64,000 bases of DNA, taken from contig CAYTVG010000003.1 in assembly GCA_964441755.1 (NCBI GenBank), forward strand, positions 248,001 through 312,000. Reading direction: 5' to 3'. The DNA is from JAUMBM01 sp964441755 (GTDB taxonomy: Bacteria > Bacteroidota > Bacteroidia > Chitinophagales > Saprospiraceae). Position numbers and translations under genes: made by a program. Below, in pieces: positions 15,510 through 27,100 of this stretch. How positions within the stretch are numbered: the first letter of the stretch is position 1; the number at the start of each line of letters is the position of its first letter. The notes under the pieces are model-generated. The model worked only from the letters and a program-made list of their open reading frames with translations, was not told the origin of the DNA and did not search any database.

Positions 15510-18500
15510 ATGTCCAACCGCCAGGTCTTATCCCTTCGCTTTTTGCTTGCTTTATTCCCTCTTTTTTGGCTGCTGTCTGCTTGCCAGCCAGCTGAGCGTC
15601 GCGCCAGGGAAATGCCGGAGAGCCTGAATGCTTTCGTGTACGCACATACCGCCGGCCTGCAGACTAAACACGCCCCCATACGCATACGCTTTGCTACACA
15701 GGTTGTCGATGAGAGCGATCAGCTACCCGATCCCTCCCTTTTATCACTTTACCCCAAGGCCGAAGGCAAGCTCCGTTGGGAAGACGGACAGACCCTGCGA
15801 TTTGAACCGTCGACGCCTCTCGAGAGTGGCCGGGTGTACGTCGTCAGTGTTCGCCTCGACCAACTCTTTGACAACCTGCCGCCCGATGCACAGACGTATG
15901 AGTTTGATTTTCGCACAAGAGACCAGCACTTCCGGGTCGATGCAGAAGCGCTCTACGCCCCCCAGCCCAAAGAAACAGCCAAACAAACCCTGCGCGGTAC
16001 CATCACAACTGCCGATGCTGCCGACAATGAGCAGGTAGAAGCGCTGCTGACGGCCCGGCAGGCCTCCCGCAAACTGCCCATTCGCTGGGAACACGCGCCC
16101 GATGCCCTCAGGCACACCTTTTATATAGAGTCCGTGGCGCGTACTGACAAAGAGGGGCAGCTCGATCTACGCTGGGATGGTTCGCCTCTCGGGCTGGACT
16201 ACCGCGGCCAGCAGACTATCGATATCCCCGCCCTCAACGAATTTAAAGTAACGGCCCTGCGCGTTGTCGAGGGCGAGGACCCCCACCTGAGCCTGCATTT
16301 TTCCGATCCGCTGGCAACCGACCAGTCTCTCGACGGACTGCTGCGGCTGGCCAGTGACGCCAATATCCGCCTGCTTATCGACGGACAGCAAGTCAGGATT
16401 TACCCCCAGGAGCCGCTCAGCGGCGAGCAGACGGTACTCGTCGCGGCAGGCTTGCGCAACCTGGCGGGCACCGCGCTGCCGCGGGCGGCCCGCTGGACAG
16501 CTGAGATGCCCGGACAGGCGCCGCAGCTGCGCCTGCGCGGCCAGGGCGTCATTCTGCCGGCAGGCGCCAGGCAGCTTTTCCCCTTCGAGGCCGTCGGCCT
16601 CGAAGCCGTAGAAGTAGAAGTTTTTAAAATATACCACAACAACATACTCTCCTTTCTACAAACCAATGAACTTCAAGGCAATGCAGACCTATACCGCCTG
16701 GGACGGGTCGTCATGCGCAAAAAAATAGATCTCGACCAGCTGGGGCGCGACCCTTCGCGTAATGACTGGCAGCGCTATGCGCTCGACCTGCAGAGCTTAT
16801 TCAAACAGGACAAAGACGCCATTTACCAGCTGCGCATAGGATTCCGCCCCGAATATACCAGCCTGGCCTGCCATGCTGCCAACGGCCAGGAGCTGCCGCT
16901 CAGCCCTGCTTACAGCGAGCAGGGAAATGAAGAAACGGACAGCTTCATGGAGCAGTGGTACGGAATCAATGGCTATTACGATGGCTACGAGTGGTGGCAA
17001 CGCGAAGACCCCTGCTATCCGGCTTACTACAATAGCGACCGTTTCGTGCAGCGCAATATCCTGTCTTCTGACTTCGGCATCATCAGCAAAGGCAGCAGCG
17101 ACGGGCGTAGCTTCTGGACTGTTGTTACCAGCCTGCAGACGGCAGCGCCGGTGGGCGGAGTCAAACTCACCTACTACGATTATCAACTGCAGCCGCTGGG
17201 TGAGGGGCTTACCGATCGCAATGGCATGGCGCAGCTGGCGCTGGCGCGGCGGCCTTTTGTGGTAGTTGCGGAAAAAGGCGGCCAAAAAGGGTATCTGCGG
17301 GTCATGGAGGGTGAGTCGCTCTCCTTGAGCCAGTTTGATGCAGGTGGTGCCGCCCTGGCGGCAGGGCGCAAAGGCTTTTTTTATGGCGAACGAGGCGTGT
17401 GGCGGCCGGGAGATTCCGTCTTCCTTAACTTTGTACTGGAGGACAAGCTGCAGGAGCTGCCTGCAGGCTTTCCCATACAGTTTGAACTTCAGGACGCTCG
17501 CGGTCAGCTGCGCGAACGCCGCATCATAGGTACGAGCACGGGCCGCACCTATGCCTTGCACTTCGCCACCCGCCCCGATGATCCCACGGGCAGCTGGCTG
17601 GCTAGAGTGAAAGCAGGAACGTCCGTTTTTGAAAAAACACTGCGCATTGAAACCATTAAACCCAATCGCATCCGGATAGACCTGTCCTTCCCTAAGTCAG
17701 GCGAAGGTCTGAGTGCTCTGCTCAGCGCTCAGTGGTTGCATGGTGCGACGGCGGCAGGCCTGCCTGCCCGGGTGGAGGCAGTGCTGCGCGAGGATCCGGC
17801 TCCCTTCAGCGGCTATACCTCCTACCGCTTTGCCGACCCGGCCCGCAAGATCGACAGCGAACCGCTGCTTCTCTTCGACGGACAGCTCGACCAACAGGGT
17901 AAAGCACGCATGCAACTCGATATCAGCGAAACCCAAATGGCCGCCGGCAAACTCAGCGCACGCATCAGCACCCGCGTCTACGAGCCCGGCGGGGATTTCA
18001 GTATACAGTATATTTCTCAGCCTTACCATCCTTTCAGTTTCTATACAGGCCTCGAGATGCCGATGGATCACTATGGTGAAAAACGCGTTAATACAGGACA
18101 GTCTGTACCGGTAAAGGTCGTCAGCCTGCGGTCAGACGGTCGGGCAGCGCCCGGGCGTAAACTGCTGCTGGGTGTCTATCGGCTCGACTGGAACTGGTGG
18201 TGGGAAGAGGATCATACAGCCGTGGCTCAGTTCAACTCATCAACACACTACAATGCTGTAAGCTCAGCAGAACTGCAGACAGATGCCAATGGCAAGGCTG
18301 TATGGAAGCCCGGGCTGCAGGAGGCAGGGCGCTACCTGCTGCGCATCTGTGACAGCGAAAGCGGCCACTGTAGTGGTGATTACATTACGGTCGGGGATCC
18401 CTACTTTGGCGATGATGAGCGCCGGCCTGTAGAAGCGGTCATGCTGCCTTTTGCTGCAGACAAGACAACCTACCAGCCCGGTCAAAAGGCTCGCCTCAGC

Positions 18501-21068
18501 ATACCTGCTGCCCGCAAAGGCCGCCTGCTCATTACACTCGAAAACGGAGCAGGCGTCCTCCAGAGCCACTGGCTCGATGCCCAGGCCGGTGACAACAGCT
18601 TCACTTTTACCGTAACACCGGAAATGGCGCCTACGGTATACGCACATGCGATTTATATTCAGGCTCACGCCAACACCGACCAACAGCTGCCCATGCGCCT
18701 GTACGGACTCATTCCGCTGTCCGTTGAGGATCCCGGTACGCGGCTGCAGCCCAGCCTGCGCATGGCTTCTGTACTGCGGTCAGATACCGAAACGGCCATC
18801 ACAGTATCGGAGCAGCAGGGCCGCGAGATGAATTATACCCTGGCAATCGTCGATGAGGGACTGCTGGGGCTCACCAATTTCCGGACTCCGGACCCCTGGG
18901 GGCACTTTTTTGCCCGCGAAGCACTGGGTGTACGGACCTGGGATCTTTTTGATCTTGTGCTGGGTGCTCAGCACGGCCGTATGGCACGGGTACTTAGCAT
19001 CGGCGGTGATGCTGCGGCCCTCAACCTGCCCGATGCCGACAAGGCCAACAGGTTCAAGCCGGTAGTAGTGCATCTGGGGCCTTACAAGCTCAACCGGGGT
19101 AGCAAGCAGGTGCATCGCATCAGGCTTCCCAACTACAACGGTGCTGTGCGGGTCATGGTCGTAGCCGAACAGGCAGGTGCTTACGGCAAGGCCGAAAAAC
19201 AAGTAAGTGTCCGCAACCCGCTCATGGTGCAGGCAAGTCTGCCGCGAGTGCTGAGCCCGGGCGAAGAAATCAGTCTCCCGGTCACCCTCTTTGCCAATGA
19301 AGCCAGTATTCGCGAAGCCAGTGTACGGGTGGAGGAGAGCAGCGGACTGGTGCGGGTTGCCGGCGCAGCTTCGCAGCGGGTAAGCTTTGACCGTCCCTCA
19401 GATAAGCTCGTCTATTTCAGGCTGCAAGTGGGCAAAAACAGTGGCGTCGCCCGCTTTACAGTCACGGCTGAAGGCAATGGTGAGCGGGTTGTGAGCAAGG
19501 TAGAAATTCAGGTGCGCAATCCCAGTCCGCTGCTGCAAAAGGTAGTTACCCATACCCTCAACCCCGGCGAAGAAGTAAGTATCCCCTATGCATGGATGGG
19601 TAGCCGCGGCTCGCGTAAAGCGACACTGGAAGTTGCCAGCCTGCCGTCGCTCAACCTGAGTAAACAGTTGAACTATCTGCTGCAATATCCTTTTGGCTGT
19701 ATTGAACAGACAGTTTCTGGTGGTTTCCCCCTGCTGTACGTATCCCGACTGCAGTCCGTTACGCCAGCCGACAAGAAACGATATGATCAACGGCTGGCTA
19801 CAGTCGTCGCCCGCCTGCCGCAATATCAGCTCAGCGATGGTAGCTTTGGCTACTGGCCGGGTGCGCAGGCTGCTGATCACTGGGCGACCTCCTATGCAGG
19901 GCATTTTATGCTGGCGGCTCAGTCTATGGGGTATCAGGTGCCTGCCAGCCTGATCAACCGCTGGCTGAGCTACCAACAATCAACCGCCCGCAAGTGGGAT
20001 CCTTCCCTGACAAATAGCGGATTTGTGTCACAAGAGCAGTACGAACTTGATCAGGCCTACCGCCTGTACACCCTGGCGCTGGCTCGCAAGGCCGAGCTAG
20101 GTGCCATGAATCAGCTGCGTGTACAGCCTGCTTTGGGCGTTGCTGCCCGTTGGCGACTGGCAGCGGCTTACGCGCTGGCAGGTCAGGCAACACTGGCGCG
20201 CAGCATGGTGCGCCAATTGAGTACCCAGCCTGCTGCCTATCGCGAACTTAGCTATACGTATGGCTCTGACGTACGCGATCAGGCGCTCATCCTCGAAACG
20301 CTGGTGCTTCTCAAAGATGATGCCAAGGCAAGTGCACTCGTTCAGCGCCTTGCCCGCACGGTAGGCAATAGCGACTGGCTCAGCACCCAGGATCTCGGCT
20401 TTGCACTGTTGTCGATCGGCCAGTACATGGGCGACGCTCCTGCCGGCGGACAATTGTCTCTGCGTTATCAGGACGGTGGCCGCCCTGCTGTTGATGCCGG
20501 CGCCGACAAGCCCGTCCTGCTGGTACAGCTCAGCGATCCTGCCAATGACCAGCGTCGTATATTGTACTGCAAAAACACAGGCAAACAGAAGGTCTTTATC
20601 AGTATTATCACGGAAGGGCAGCCGTTGATCAACGAAAGCCGCCCGGCCGCTTCACAACTCAATATGCAACTGCGATATACGGATACATCCGGTAATCCGG
20701 TCGCGCATAAAAGGCTTGCTCGCGGCAGCCGGTTTGTGGCTGAGGTGCGCATCAGTCAGGCGGCCAATACAGGCATCGACTACCCGGAACTGGCACTACA
20801 ACACATTTTTCCGGCCGGCTGGGAAATCAGTAATGCCCGCCTCGACGAAAGCAGCGAGCAGAACGAAAGTCCTTTCGATTATCGCGACATCAAAGACGAT
20901 GGCGTTTTCACTTTTTTTGACCTGCCCAAAGGTGGCAATCGCATTTACCGGATATCGCTCACCGCAACTTACCCGGGTAGGTACTACCTGCCGCCTGTAA
21001 GTTGCAGCGCTATGTACGACCAGCGCATCTACGCCAATACGGCCGGCGAGTGGATAGAGGTATATTAA
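15510..21068 (+). CDS. bacterial alpha-2-macroglobulin lipoprotein with intact thioester motif
   Basis: The 1852-residue protein begins with a lipoprotein signal (FLLALFPLFWLLSAC, lipidated Cys25). Macroglobulin-like domains follow through most of the length, including an MG2-type segment around residues 690-740 (GERGVWRPGDSVFLNF). The thioester motif CIEQ is at 1397-1400 (YPFGCIEQT), so Cys1397 and Gln1400 can form the reactive bond. After it comes the alpha/alpha-toroid thioester domain (LPQYQLSDGSFGYWPG, YAGHFML). Bacterial alpha-2-macroglobulins are thought to trap foreign proteases in the periplasm or at the surface. The usual pbpC partner is not nearby, as is also the case in many Bacteroidota. 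A dyad and a convergent hairpin flank the gene, so it is probably monocistronic. Confidence 0.94.
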   Translation: MSNRQVLSLRFLLALFPLFWLLSACQPAERRAREMPESLNAFVYAHTAGLQTKHAPIRIRFATQVVDESDQLPDPSLLSLYPKAEGKLRWEDGQTLRFEPSTPLESGRVYVVSVRLDQLFDNLPPDAQTYEFDFRTRDQHFRVDAEALYAPQPKETAKQTLRGTITTADAADNEQVEALLTARQASRKLPIRWEHAPDALRHTFYIESVARTDKEGQLDLRWDGSPLGLDYRGQQTIDIPALNEFKVTALRVVEGEDPHLSLHFSDPLATDQSLDGLLRLASDANIRLLIDGQQVRIYPQEPLSGEQTVLVAAGLRNLAGTALPRAARWTAEMPGQAPQLRLRGQGVILPAGARQLFPFEAVGLEAVEVEVFKIYHNNILSFLQTNELQGNADLYRLGRVVMRKKIDLDQLGRDPSRNDWQRYALDLQSLFKQDKDAIYQLRIGFRPEYTSLACHAANGQELPLSPAYSEQGNEETDSFMEQWYGINGYYDGYEWWQREDPCYPAYYNSDRFVQRNILSSDFGIISKGSSDGRSFWTVVTSLQTAAPVGGVKLTYYDYQLQPLGEGLTDRNGMAQLALARRPFVVVAEKGGQKGYLRVMEGESLSLSQFDAGGAALAAGRKGFFYGERGVWRPGDSVFLNFVLEDKLQELPAGFPIQFELQDARGQLRERRIIGTSTGRTYALHFATRPDDPTGSWLARVKAGTSVFEKTLRIETIKPNRIRIDLSFPKSGEGLSALLSAQWLHGATAAGLPARVEAVLREDPAPFSGYTSYRFADPARKIDSEPLLLFDGQLDQQGKARMQLDISETQMAAGKLSARISTRVYEPGGDFSIQYISQPYHPFSFYTGLEMPMDHYGEKRVNTGQSVPVKVVSLRSDGRAAPGRKLLLGVYRLDWNWWWEEDHTAVAQFNSSTHYNAVSSAELQTDANGKAVWKPGLQEAGRYLLRICDSESGHCSGDYITVGDPYFGDDERRPVEAVMLPFAADKTTYQPGQKARLSIPAARKGRLLITLENGAGVLQSHWLDAQAGDNSFTFTVTPEMAPTVYAHAIYIQAHANTDQQLPMRLYGLIPLSVEDPGTRLQPSLRMASVLRSDTETAITVSEQQGREMNYTLAIVDEGLLGLTNFRTPDPWGHFFAREALGVRTWDLFDLVLGAQHGRMARVLSIGGDAAALNLPDADKANRFKPVVVHLGPYKLNRGSKQVHRIRLPNYNGAVRVMVVAEQAGAYGKAEKQVSVRNPLMVQASLPRVLSPGEEISLPVTLFANEASIREASVRVEESSGLVRVAGAASQRVSFDRPSDKLVYFRLQVGKNSGVARFTVTAEGNGERVVSKVEIQVRNPSPLLQKVVTHTLNPGEEVSIPYAWMGSRGSRKATLEVASLPSLNLSKQLNYLLQYPFGCIEQTVSGGFPLLYVSRLQSVTPADKKRYDQRLATVVARLPQYQLSDGSFGYWPGAQAADHWATSYAGHFMLAAQSMGYQVPASLINRWLSYQQSTARKWDPSLTNSGFVSQEQYELDQAYRLYTLALARKAELGAMNQLRVQPALGVAARWRLAAAYALAGQATLARSMVRQLSTQPAAYRELSYTYGSDVRDQALILETLVLLKDDAKASALVQRLARTVGNSDWLSTQDLGFALLSIGQYMGDAPAGGQLSLRYQDGGRPAVDAGADKPVLLVQLSDPANDQRRILYCKNTGKQKVFISIITEGQPLINESRPAASQLNMQLRYTDTSGNPVAHKRLARGSRFVAEVRISQAANTGIDYPELALQHIFPAGWEISNARLDESSEQNESPFDYRDIKDDGVFTFFDLPKGGNRIYRISLTATYPGRYYLPPVSCSAMYDQRIYANTAGEWIEVY

Positions 21069-21071
21069 GCC

Positions 21072-21118
21072 TATGCGTTCAGGATTTTCTACTTTCGGCA
21101 GAAAATCCTGAACGCATA
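21072..21118. terminator. 19-bp perfect hairpin after alpha-2-macroglobulin gene
   Basis: The arms 21072-21090 and 21100-21118 are exact reverse complements (core GCGTTCAGGATTTTCT) around a 9-base loop. It starts 3 bases past the stop of the plus-strand gene and faces the convergent giant gene. Confidence 0.75.
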
Positions 21119-21151
21119 CGCTAAGTAACATGAGGATCTGTCTCCTCTGTT

Positions 21152-21179
21152 TTTTGGGGCGGCTTATGCTGCCCCAAAA
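21152..21179 (-). terminator. hairpin directly after the giant T9SS cargo gene
   Basis: A 12-bp stem with one G-U pair (TTTTGGGGC.. / ..GCCCCAAAA) and a 4-base loop starts 2 bases past the stop codon of the minus-strand gene. Together with the 19-bp hairpin next to it, it separates the two convergent genes. Confidence 0.55.
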
Positions 21180-21181
21180 CC

Positions 21182-24100
21182 TTATTTGGTAACTACCATT
21201 TTTCTCGTGGCCGTGTATTCACCGGTGCTGAGGGTATAGTAGAATACCCCCGTGCCGCCCAAATCCCCGGCGCTGATCTGGATTTCATTGCGGCCTGCCG
21301 GCATGTGCTCCCGGATGGTCTTTACTACCCTGCCCAGTGCATCCTGTATGTTCATGGTTACCAGTTGGTCTTCCGGCAGCATGAAGCCTATGATGGTAAC
21401 ATCGCTGAACGGATTGGGTACGTTCTGGTAGAGTGCAAAGCCATCAGCCGAAGGTGCATCTACCAGGAAGTTGAGCACCGGATCGAGTCGGTCACCAGCC
21501 GCTGTATAGGCTTCTGCATGCGTGTAGCGACTGGTGATACCCATTACTTCGCTCAACCGCACCTTCTCCAGTGGTCGAATTTGCAGACTAAACAGGGGCT
21601 CACCTGTGTCCAGAAATTCGTCAACACGACCGCCCGCCCAGTTCCAGCTCATGGTGAGCACACCATTTGTCAGCTGCTGGTCGTTGTAATGGCCTTCTTC
21701 AACGATACCCGGCAACACCTGCAGCAGATTGATGCGGGCTGCATCGACCTGAAGCGTAAACTGATAGCCCTCAATCTCGGCCAGCTCGGCTGCTGTAACC
21801 GGAATGGTGTAAATTTCACCTGCCTGCATTTCAATGTCTGCGACCTCGAAGTAGAACTTACCCTTGGTTGATCGCTCTTCCGTAGCCATGAGGTTGGGCG
21901 CTGCACTGTTGTTGACGTCTCCTACCTTAATGGCCACAAACTGGCGGTTGGCCACCGAACCGGACAGGTTGTTGAGATTAATCAACTCCGGGAACGGTGT
22001 CAGCCATGGGTTGTCGGGATCAGGAAAATCGTAGTTGGCATCGATAAACCGCCAGCTCGAATTGTTGGGCAGCTGGTTCGCAATGTTGAGTACCAATCTG
22101 CGAATCTGCACCAAATCAAGTGTCGTAATACTACCCGAACGGTTGGCATCAGCAGCAATCAGCTTGTAAGGGCTATCCAGTCGCTGGGCCTGCAGAATGT
22201 GCTTGTTGATGAGCACCAGATCCAGGGTCGACACTCCGTTGGTTGCATTGGCATTCATGGAAGCTGAGATGGTGTAATCATATCCGGTCTCTATCTCCTG
22301 GAATTCAAAGCGACCGTTGCCGCCTGTTGTCATGCTGTAATCAACCTGACCATTGATAGTCACCGTCACCCCCTGCACAGGCTCATCTTCTTCGGTAAAA
22401 ATTGCACCTGAGACAGTTGCCATCACATTTTGTTGCGTACACAGACCGTTAGGATCCTGTATTACCATGAATGACTGACAGAAGTCAAAATTGCCGGCGC
22501 CGTCAATCGCGTAAACATAAACGGGGATGAGCGCTGTCGTGCCGGCACTGCCGCCATTGGCCAGAAAATCCTCGCAGTCAAACTGGATAACCGATGCGCC
22601 TACAGGGTCCGGTGCCACGCCCGGAGGCAGCTGGGCTGTGTAAACAGCCAGCTTGAGCGGACCCGTACAATCAGAATCCAGGGAACTGACAAACTCTGAT
22701 GGCCATATTTCCGGCGTGATTGCACCGTCAGGTGTTCCATCGCCATTGTGGTCGATGTTCGACAAGGCTGCCGTGAAGCCATTGAGGCAGGAAGGTGCCG
22801 TAGCTTTGCAATCCCGGACATTGAAGACCACTATTCTCCCCTGACCACTGTTATTACAGCCATCTGCAGCCGCAATCAACAGGGCATGGCGGCCGATGGG
22901 GAAGTTGCCCGTCAGCGAGTAATTGCCTTCGCCTTGGTTGACAAGGGTAGCAGACAGGTTAGCGTCCTGTGAAAATTCACCCGGTGTTATCTGCCCGTCC
23001 TGGTTGGCATCAACCACGTCCAGGTCAAGCAGCACCCTTGCCTGCATGCTGCTGAGGCCACAGCCGTCGGAGACAGTGAAATTGAAGGAGGCCTGGGCCG
23101 AACAGCTTAGGTTGTCAAACGAACAGAAGTCACTGAAGGGTTCTACGGTCACTTCCGGAGCACTGCTGTCAAATATCTTGATAAACTGCGAGTACTCATA
23201 GTAGCCGTAGGAACGCAGCTGTGGGTTGCCGGATGAGGGCGGCGCCAGGTCAGGCGTCGACTGGCTGTTGGCCCAGTGGCCGACCGGCAGCGAGCCCGGA
23301 GGTGTGTTGCAGCGGTTGGTGCCTGTAGCCGGTATATTGTTGAGCTCATTGTTGTCGCGGTCTAGATATACGACAGCTGCCGTGGGGTTGGCAGGCGTTG
23401 CCGTACCTGCTACAGTGCGTACCAGTACCCACACATCCTCATCACCTCCCAGGTTGTCACAGTCTTCATCCCTTCGGATGACTACCGGTGGCGATTCACC
23501 GTCCCACTGACACCAGTTGATGACGCGGTAGGTCCTCCTGATCTTGAAACACTCCAGACCATCGGCCGTAAACTGTTCGTCATTTTCTCCATTGGCGCCA
23601 CTGATGGCCAGCAGGTCGCAACCCAGGATGCGTGTCTCGATACCGGGAATGTTGGCGACAGAACAATCGGCCATAGCATCCCGCGGAAACTTGATCTCGT
23701 AATTGTGTATTTCGTTAATGGTAATCAACTGCCGGCAATTGTTAAGCGACACCAGCCCCTGTCCATCAATTGCCTGGAAGCGTCGGGTGATGGTTCCGTA
23801 ACCACAATCATCCCGCTGGTCAAGCGGTGCGAGCTCTGCTATTTGTTGTACCACACAGTTATCAGAACCTGTTGCCTGGCCAAACGCGTCGTTGAGGACA
23901 TTCCGCGTCGTCAGCTCGCTGCTCGTCCAGGCTGTAGCCAAATTCGTCGGGAAAGTCGCCGGCAAACTAGAGCAACTGATGGTCATACTCTGGGGAGCCG
24001 TACAAGTCGGATTCACCTTGTCCTCCACAACCACATCCATCCAGCAGACATTAAAATTATCCCTGAGGTCAATATCGGCCAGCCCGTCGTCATTGGCATC

Positions 24101-27100
24101 GTCATTGCCGTACCACGACCCAAAGAGATTGTTGGTGTTGGCATCATCCCATACACGCAGCTCTATGCGCAGCAATCCGGACACATCACAACAGGTCGCG
24201 TCGATAAATTCGCGCCAAGGTGTGTAATATTGGTTGGGAACATTACTCTGTCCCGATGGAGCGCTCAGCCTAACTTCATCGTCGATGATGCTGCCATTGC
24301 CGTTGTAATCAAATGCGTTGAGGCAGCCGTAATTGATACCAGCATCTACCCGACGGCGCACTTCGTAGCGCACCGGGCTGCAGTTGTCGCGTGAGCCCTC
24401 ATCAATGTCCGTAGCAAAAACACGGGCAGCAGATACAGTTACCAGACCTGCCTGACCAACCGGTCCTGTGAGCGAAACGTGCAGCGCATTGTCACACTGA
24501 GCCGTAGGTGCTACCTCATCAATTATCTGAAAAGGTGTAAACATCTGCGAGCTGTTGCCACAGCCATCAACAGCCGTATAGCGAAGCCGGTGACTTCCTT
24601 TTTCAATCGGTCCAACCAACTGCGAAGGACTACCGCTGGCAATTACTATATTGCCGCTTGTTCCCTGTAATACATCCACACTGATGGTAGCATTCGAGCA
24701 AAACTCTACTATCGAGGCAGGCGTGGGCAACTGAAAATAAGCAGCACATGAAAGCGAACTGGAAGGAAAGCTCAGCACGTCTGGTGTACCGTCGAGGTTG
24801 TAGTCGACCGTTGCAGCAGTCAACTGCGGTGCCGAATAGTCTCCTACCGTAACCAGTTGGTTGAAAACGCGTGACTGCGTAGGCGCGCAAAAATCCAGTA
24901 CTGTCCAGCGACGGATGACGCTCCGGGCACCCGTACAAATAGGTACTGCTCCCTGATCAGCATAGGAAGTGCCGAGGTTACAGATCGTCTGGTCCAGATC
25001 AATATTGCCAAAAGCTGTGCGGATAAAAGGATATCCTGAGTGTCTTGGGTTCGGATTTCCTGCTGCGTTGGTCGTAAACGATTGCCCGCATTCGAGGAAA
25101 GCTGTAAATGGCGGAAACTGAATGTCCTGAACATTGGGCTTCCGGAAGGTAATCTGCTGGGTGCAACTGCTCACCATGGGTTCGCCTGTACAGGGCGACT
25201 CAAGTTTGTCACTAACTGTGAATGTCCGCTGTATGGTCGAAGCCGTACAGTTGAATGTCTTGTTGACTACTTCTGTCACACAGACCCGGATGTTGCCGCA
25301 ATTGTCGGTCAGTGCACCACCAAAGGAATCACCGTTGTGCGGGTAACCCGTGAGTGAAAGTGCATTGAGCAACTGCTGCATACGGGCTGCCCGCGTAGGA
25401 TTCGTAGGCATCACCACATTGCCATTTCTGTCGGTACGGTAGCACCAGCGGTTGCCCGAAGGCAGCAGGTTGCCATTTTCATCCATAGCAGCTACGTTGC
25501 CCGACAACTTAACCTGATCGATATCGTTGCAAATCAACTCCCTTCGCTCTCTGGCAGTCATTGTCGGTGCATTCAAAAGCCTGGAGCTCCTCGCGTCACC
25601 ATAGACAGCCCAGCTGTATGCGCCTGTCTGTCCCGGCAGCGATGAGGTCGTAAGCAGCGTATATGTCTGCCCCTGCACCAATTCGAGTGATAAGCGCATA
25701 CTGGGATTGAAATTGACAGTACCAAAACCTGCCCCGGGTGTGAGCAGAAACAGGTCGGCAGTAGCACCGAATACCTGATCGTTTTGGCATAAAATGCGTG
25801 AGCAGGGTTCCGCGGGGTTGAAATTACCCATATACAAGGCAGCCATCGCGCCACCGTTGTTGGCATCCAGGTCTGTACTGGACAAGTCAAAAGTATAGGT
25901 ATCTGTCTGGGAAACCTGAAAACTGTGCGTGCGGTAGAAGCGCAGGCCGGGCGCATTGCCGGCTGATGCACCGCTGCTGCTCGTAAGTATTTCCAGATAG
26001 CAGTTGTATTGTGAAAAATCAAGGCGGGGATCATTAATACCCAGGCTTCCGGACAGGACACTGGCCGTAAACTCAACATTGGCCTCCCCCGTATCCTCCG
26101 GACAGGTGAGTGAAGGCGCGGTTTTGTCTTCGACAAAAAGATTGCCCCAGCAGGTCGTAAAGGAAACGCCCGCAAATGGATTAGAGGGTGTAAACAACCA
26201 GTTGCTGACGCGCAGCTCCTGACCTGCCGGCCCTTGACCATCATCATCGATACCCACAATCAAAACCTGCCCCGCTGTCAACTGCTGGTTGAATACCCCT
26301 GAGCTGCTGGCAGTCCCCTGTGCTACTACTGTTCCATTGACCCCGATGATAAACCAGTCAAAGTCTATATCCGCATTTGTCCACGTATAGTCAAACCTAA
26401 GGTTGCCATTGGCAGGCATACCCACCGCTGCAAATGCATCCAGCTCGTCGAGCGAGGGGTCATTACCGTCGGGCACACCCGCTGCTGAAGTTGTCAGCGT
26501 CAGTATATTGCCATTGAAAGATGCCGAAGCACCCGCTGCGCTTGGAGACAGTGTCCAATTGGCGGGCGCAAAAGCGCCTGTAAATCCACTCTGCGGTGGT
26601 GGCACCGGCAGGGTAACCATATAGGGGAATACGCCACAACCATCGACAATAGGTCCGTTGGATGGATTGCTATCCTCAACAGTGACTCTGAAGAGTGATG
26701 GATCCACACAGCCCATATTGCCGCTGAGTACCATCTGTGGTGTCACCAGCACTTTACAATCATCCCCCAGGGTTACATTGAGGTTGCCTAAGCACCCAAG
26801 GTTGGTGACAGGCCGGGGCGGTTGGTTGACAATGATGCGAAAATCCTCAACCGTCGTATTGCCGTTGATATCCGTTGCTGTAAGCAGTACAGTATAAGTC
26901 CCTGGCGCAGAAATAACGGCCATACGGGCTCCGCCTACACTTGCTACAATGCTTGCGTTGGTGACGCCCGGCTGAAAATTCGTAGTCAGTGAAGCCACCC
27001 CACAATTGTCAGTGGCCGTAACCTCAAAGACAACCGTTGCTGAAGGATCGTCACAGGCAGGCAGGTTGACAATGATATCCTGCGAAGGGTATACTATGAT

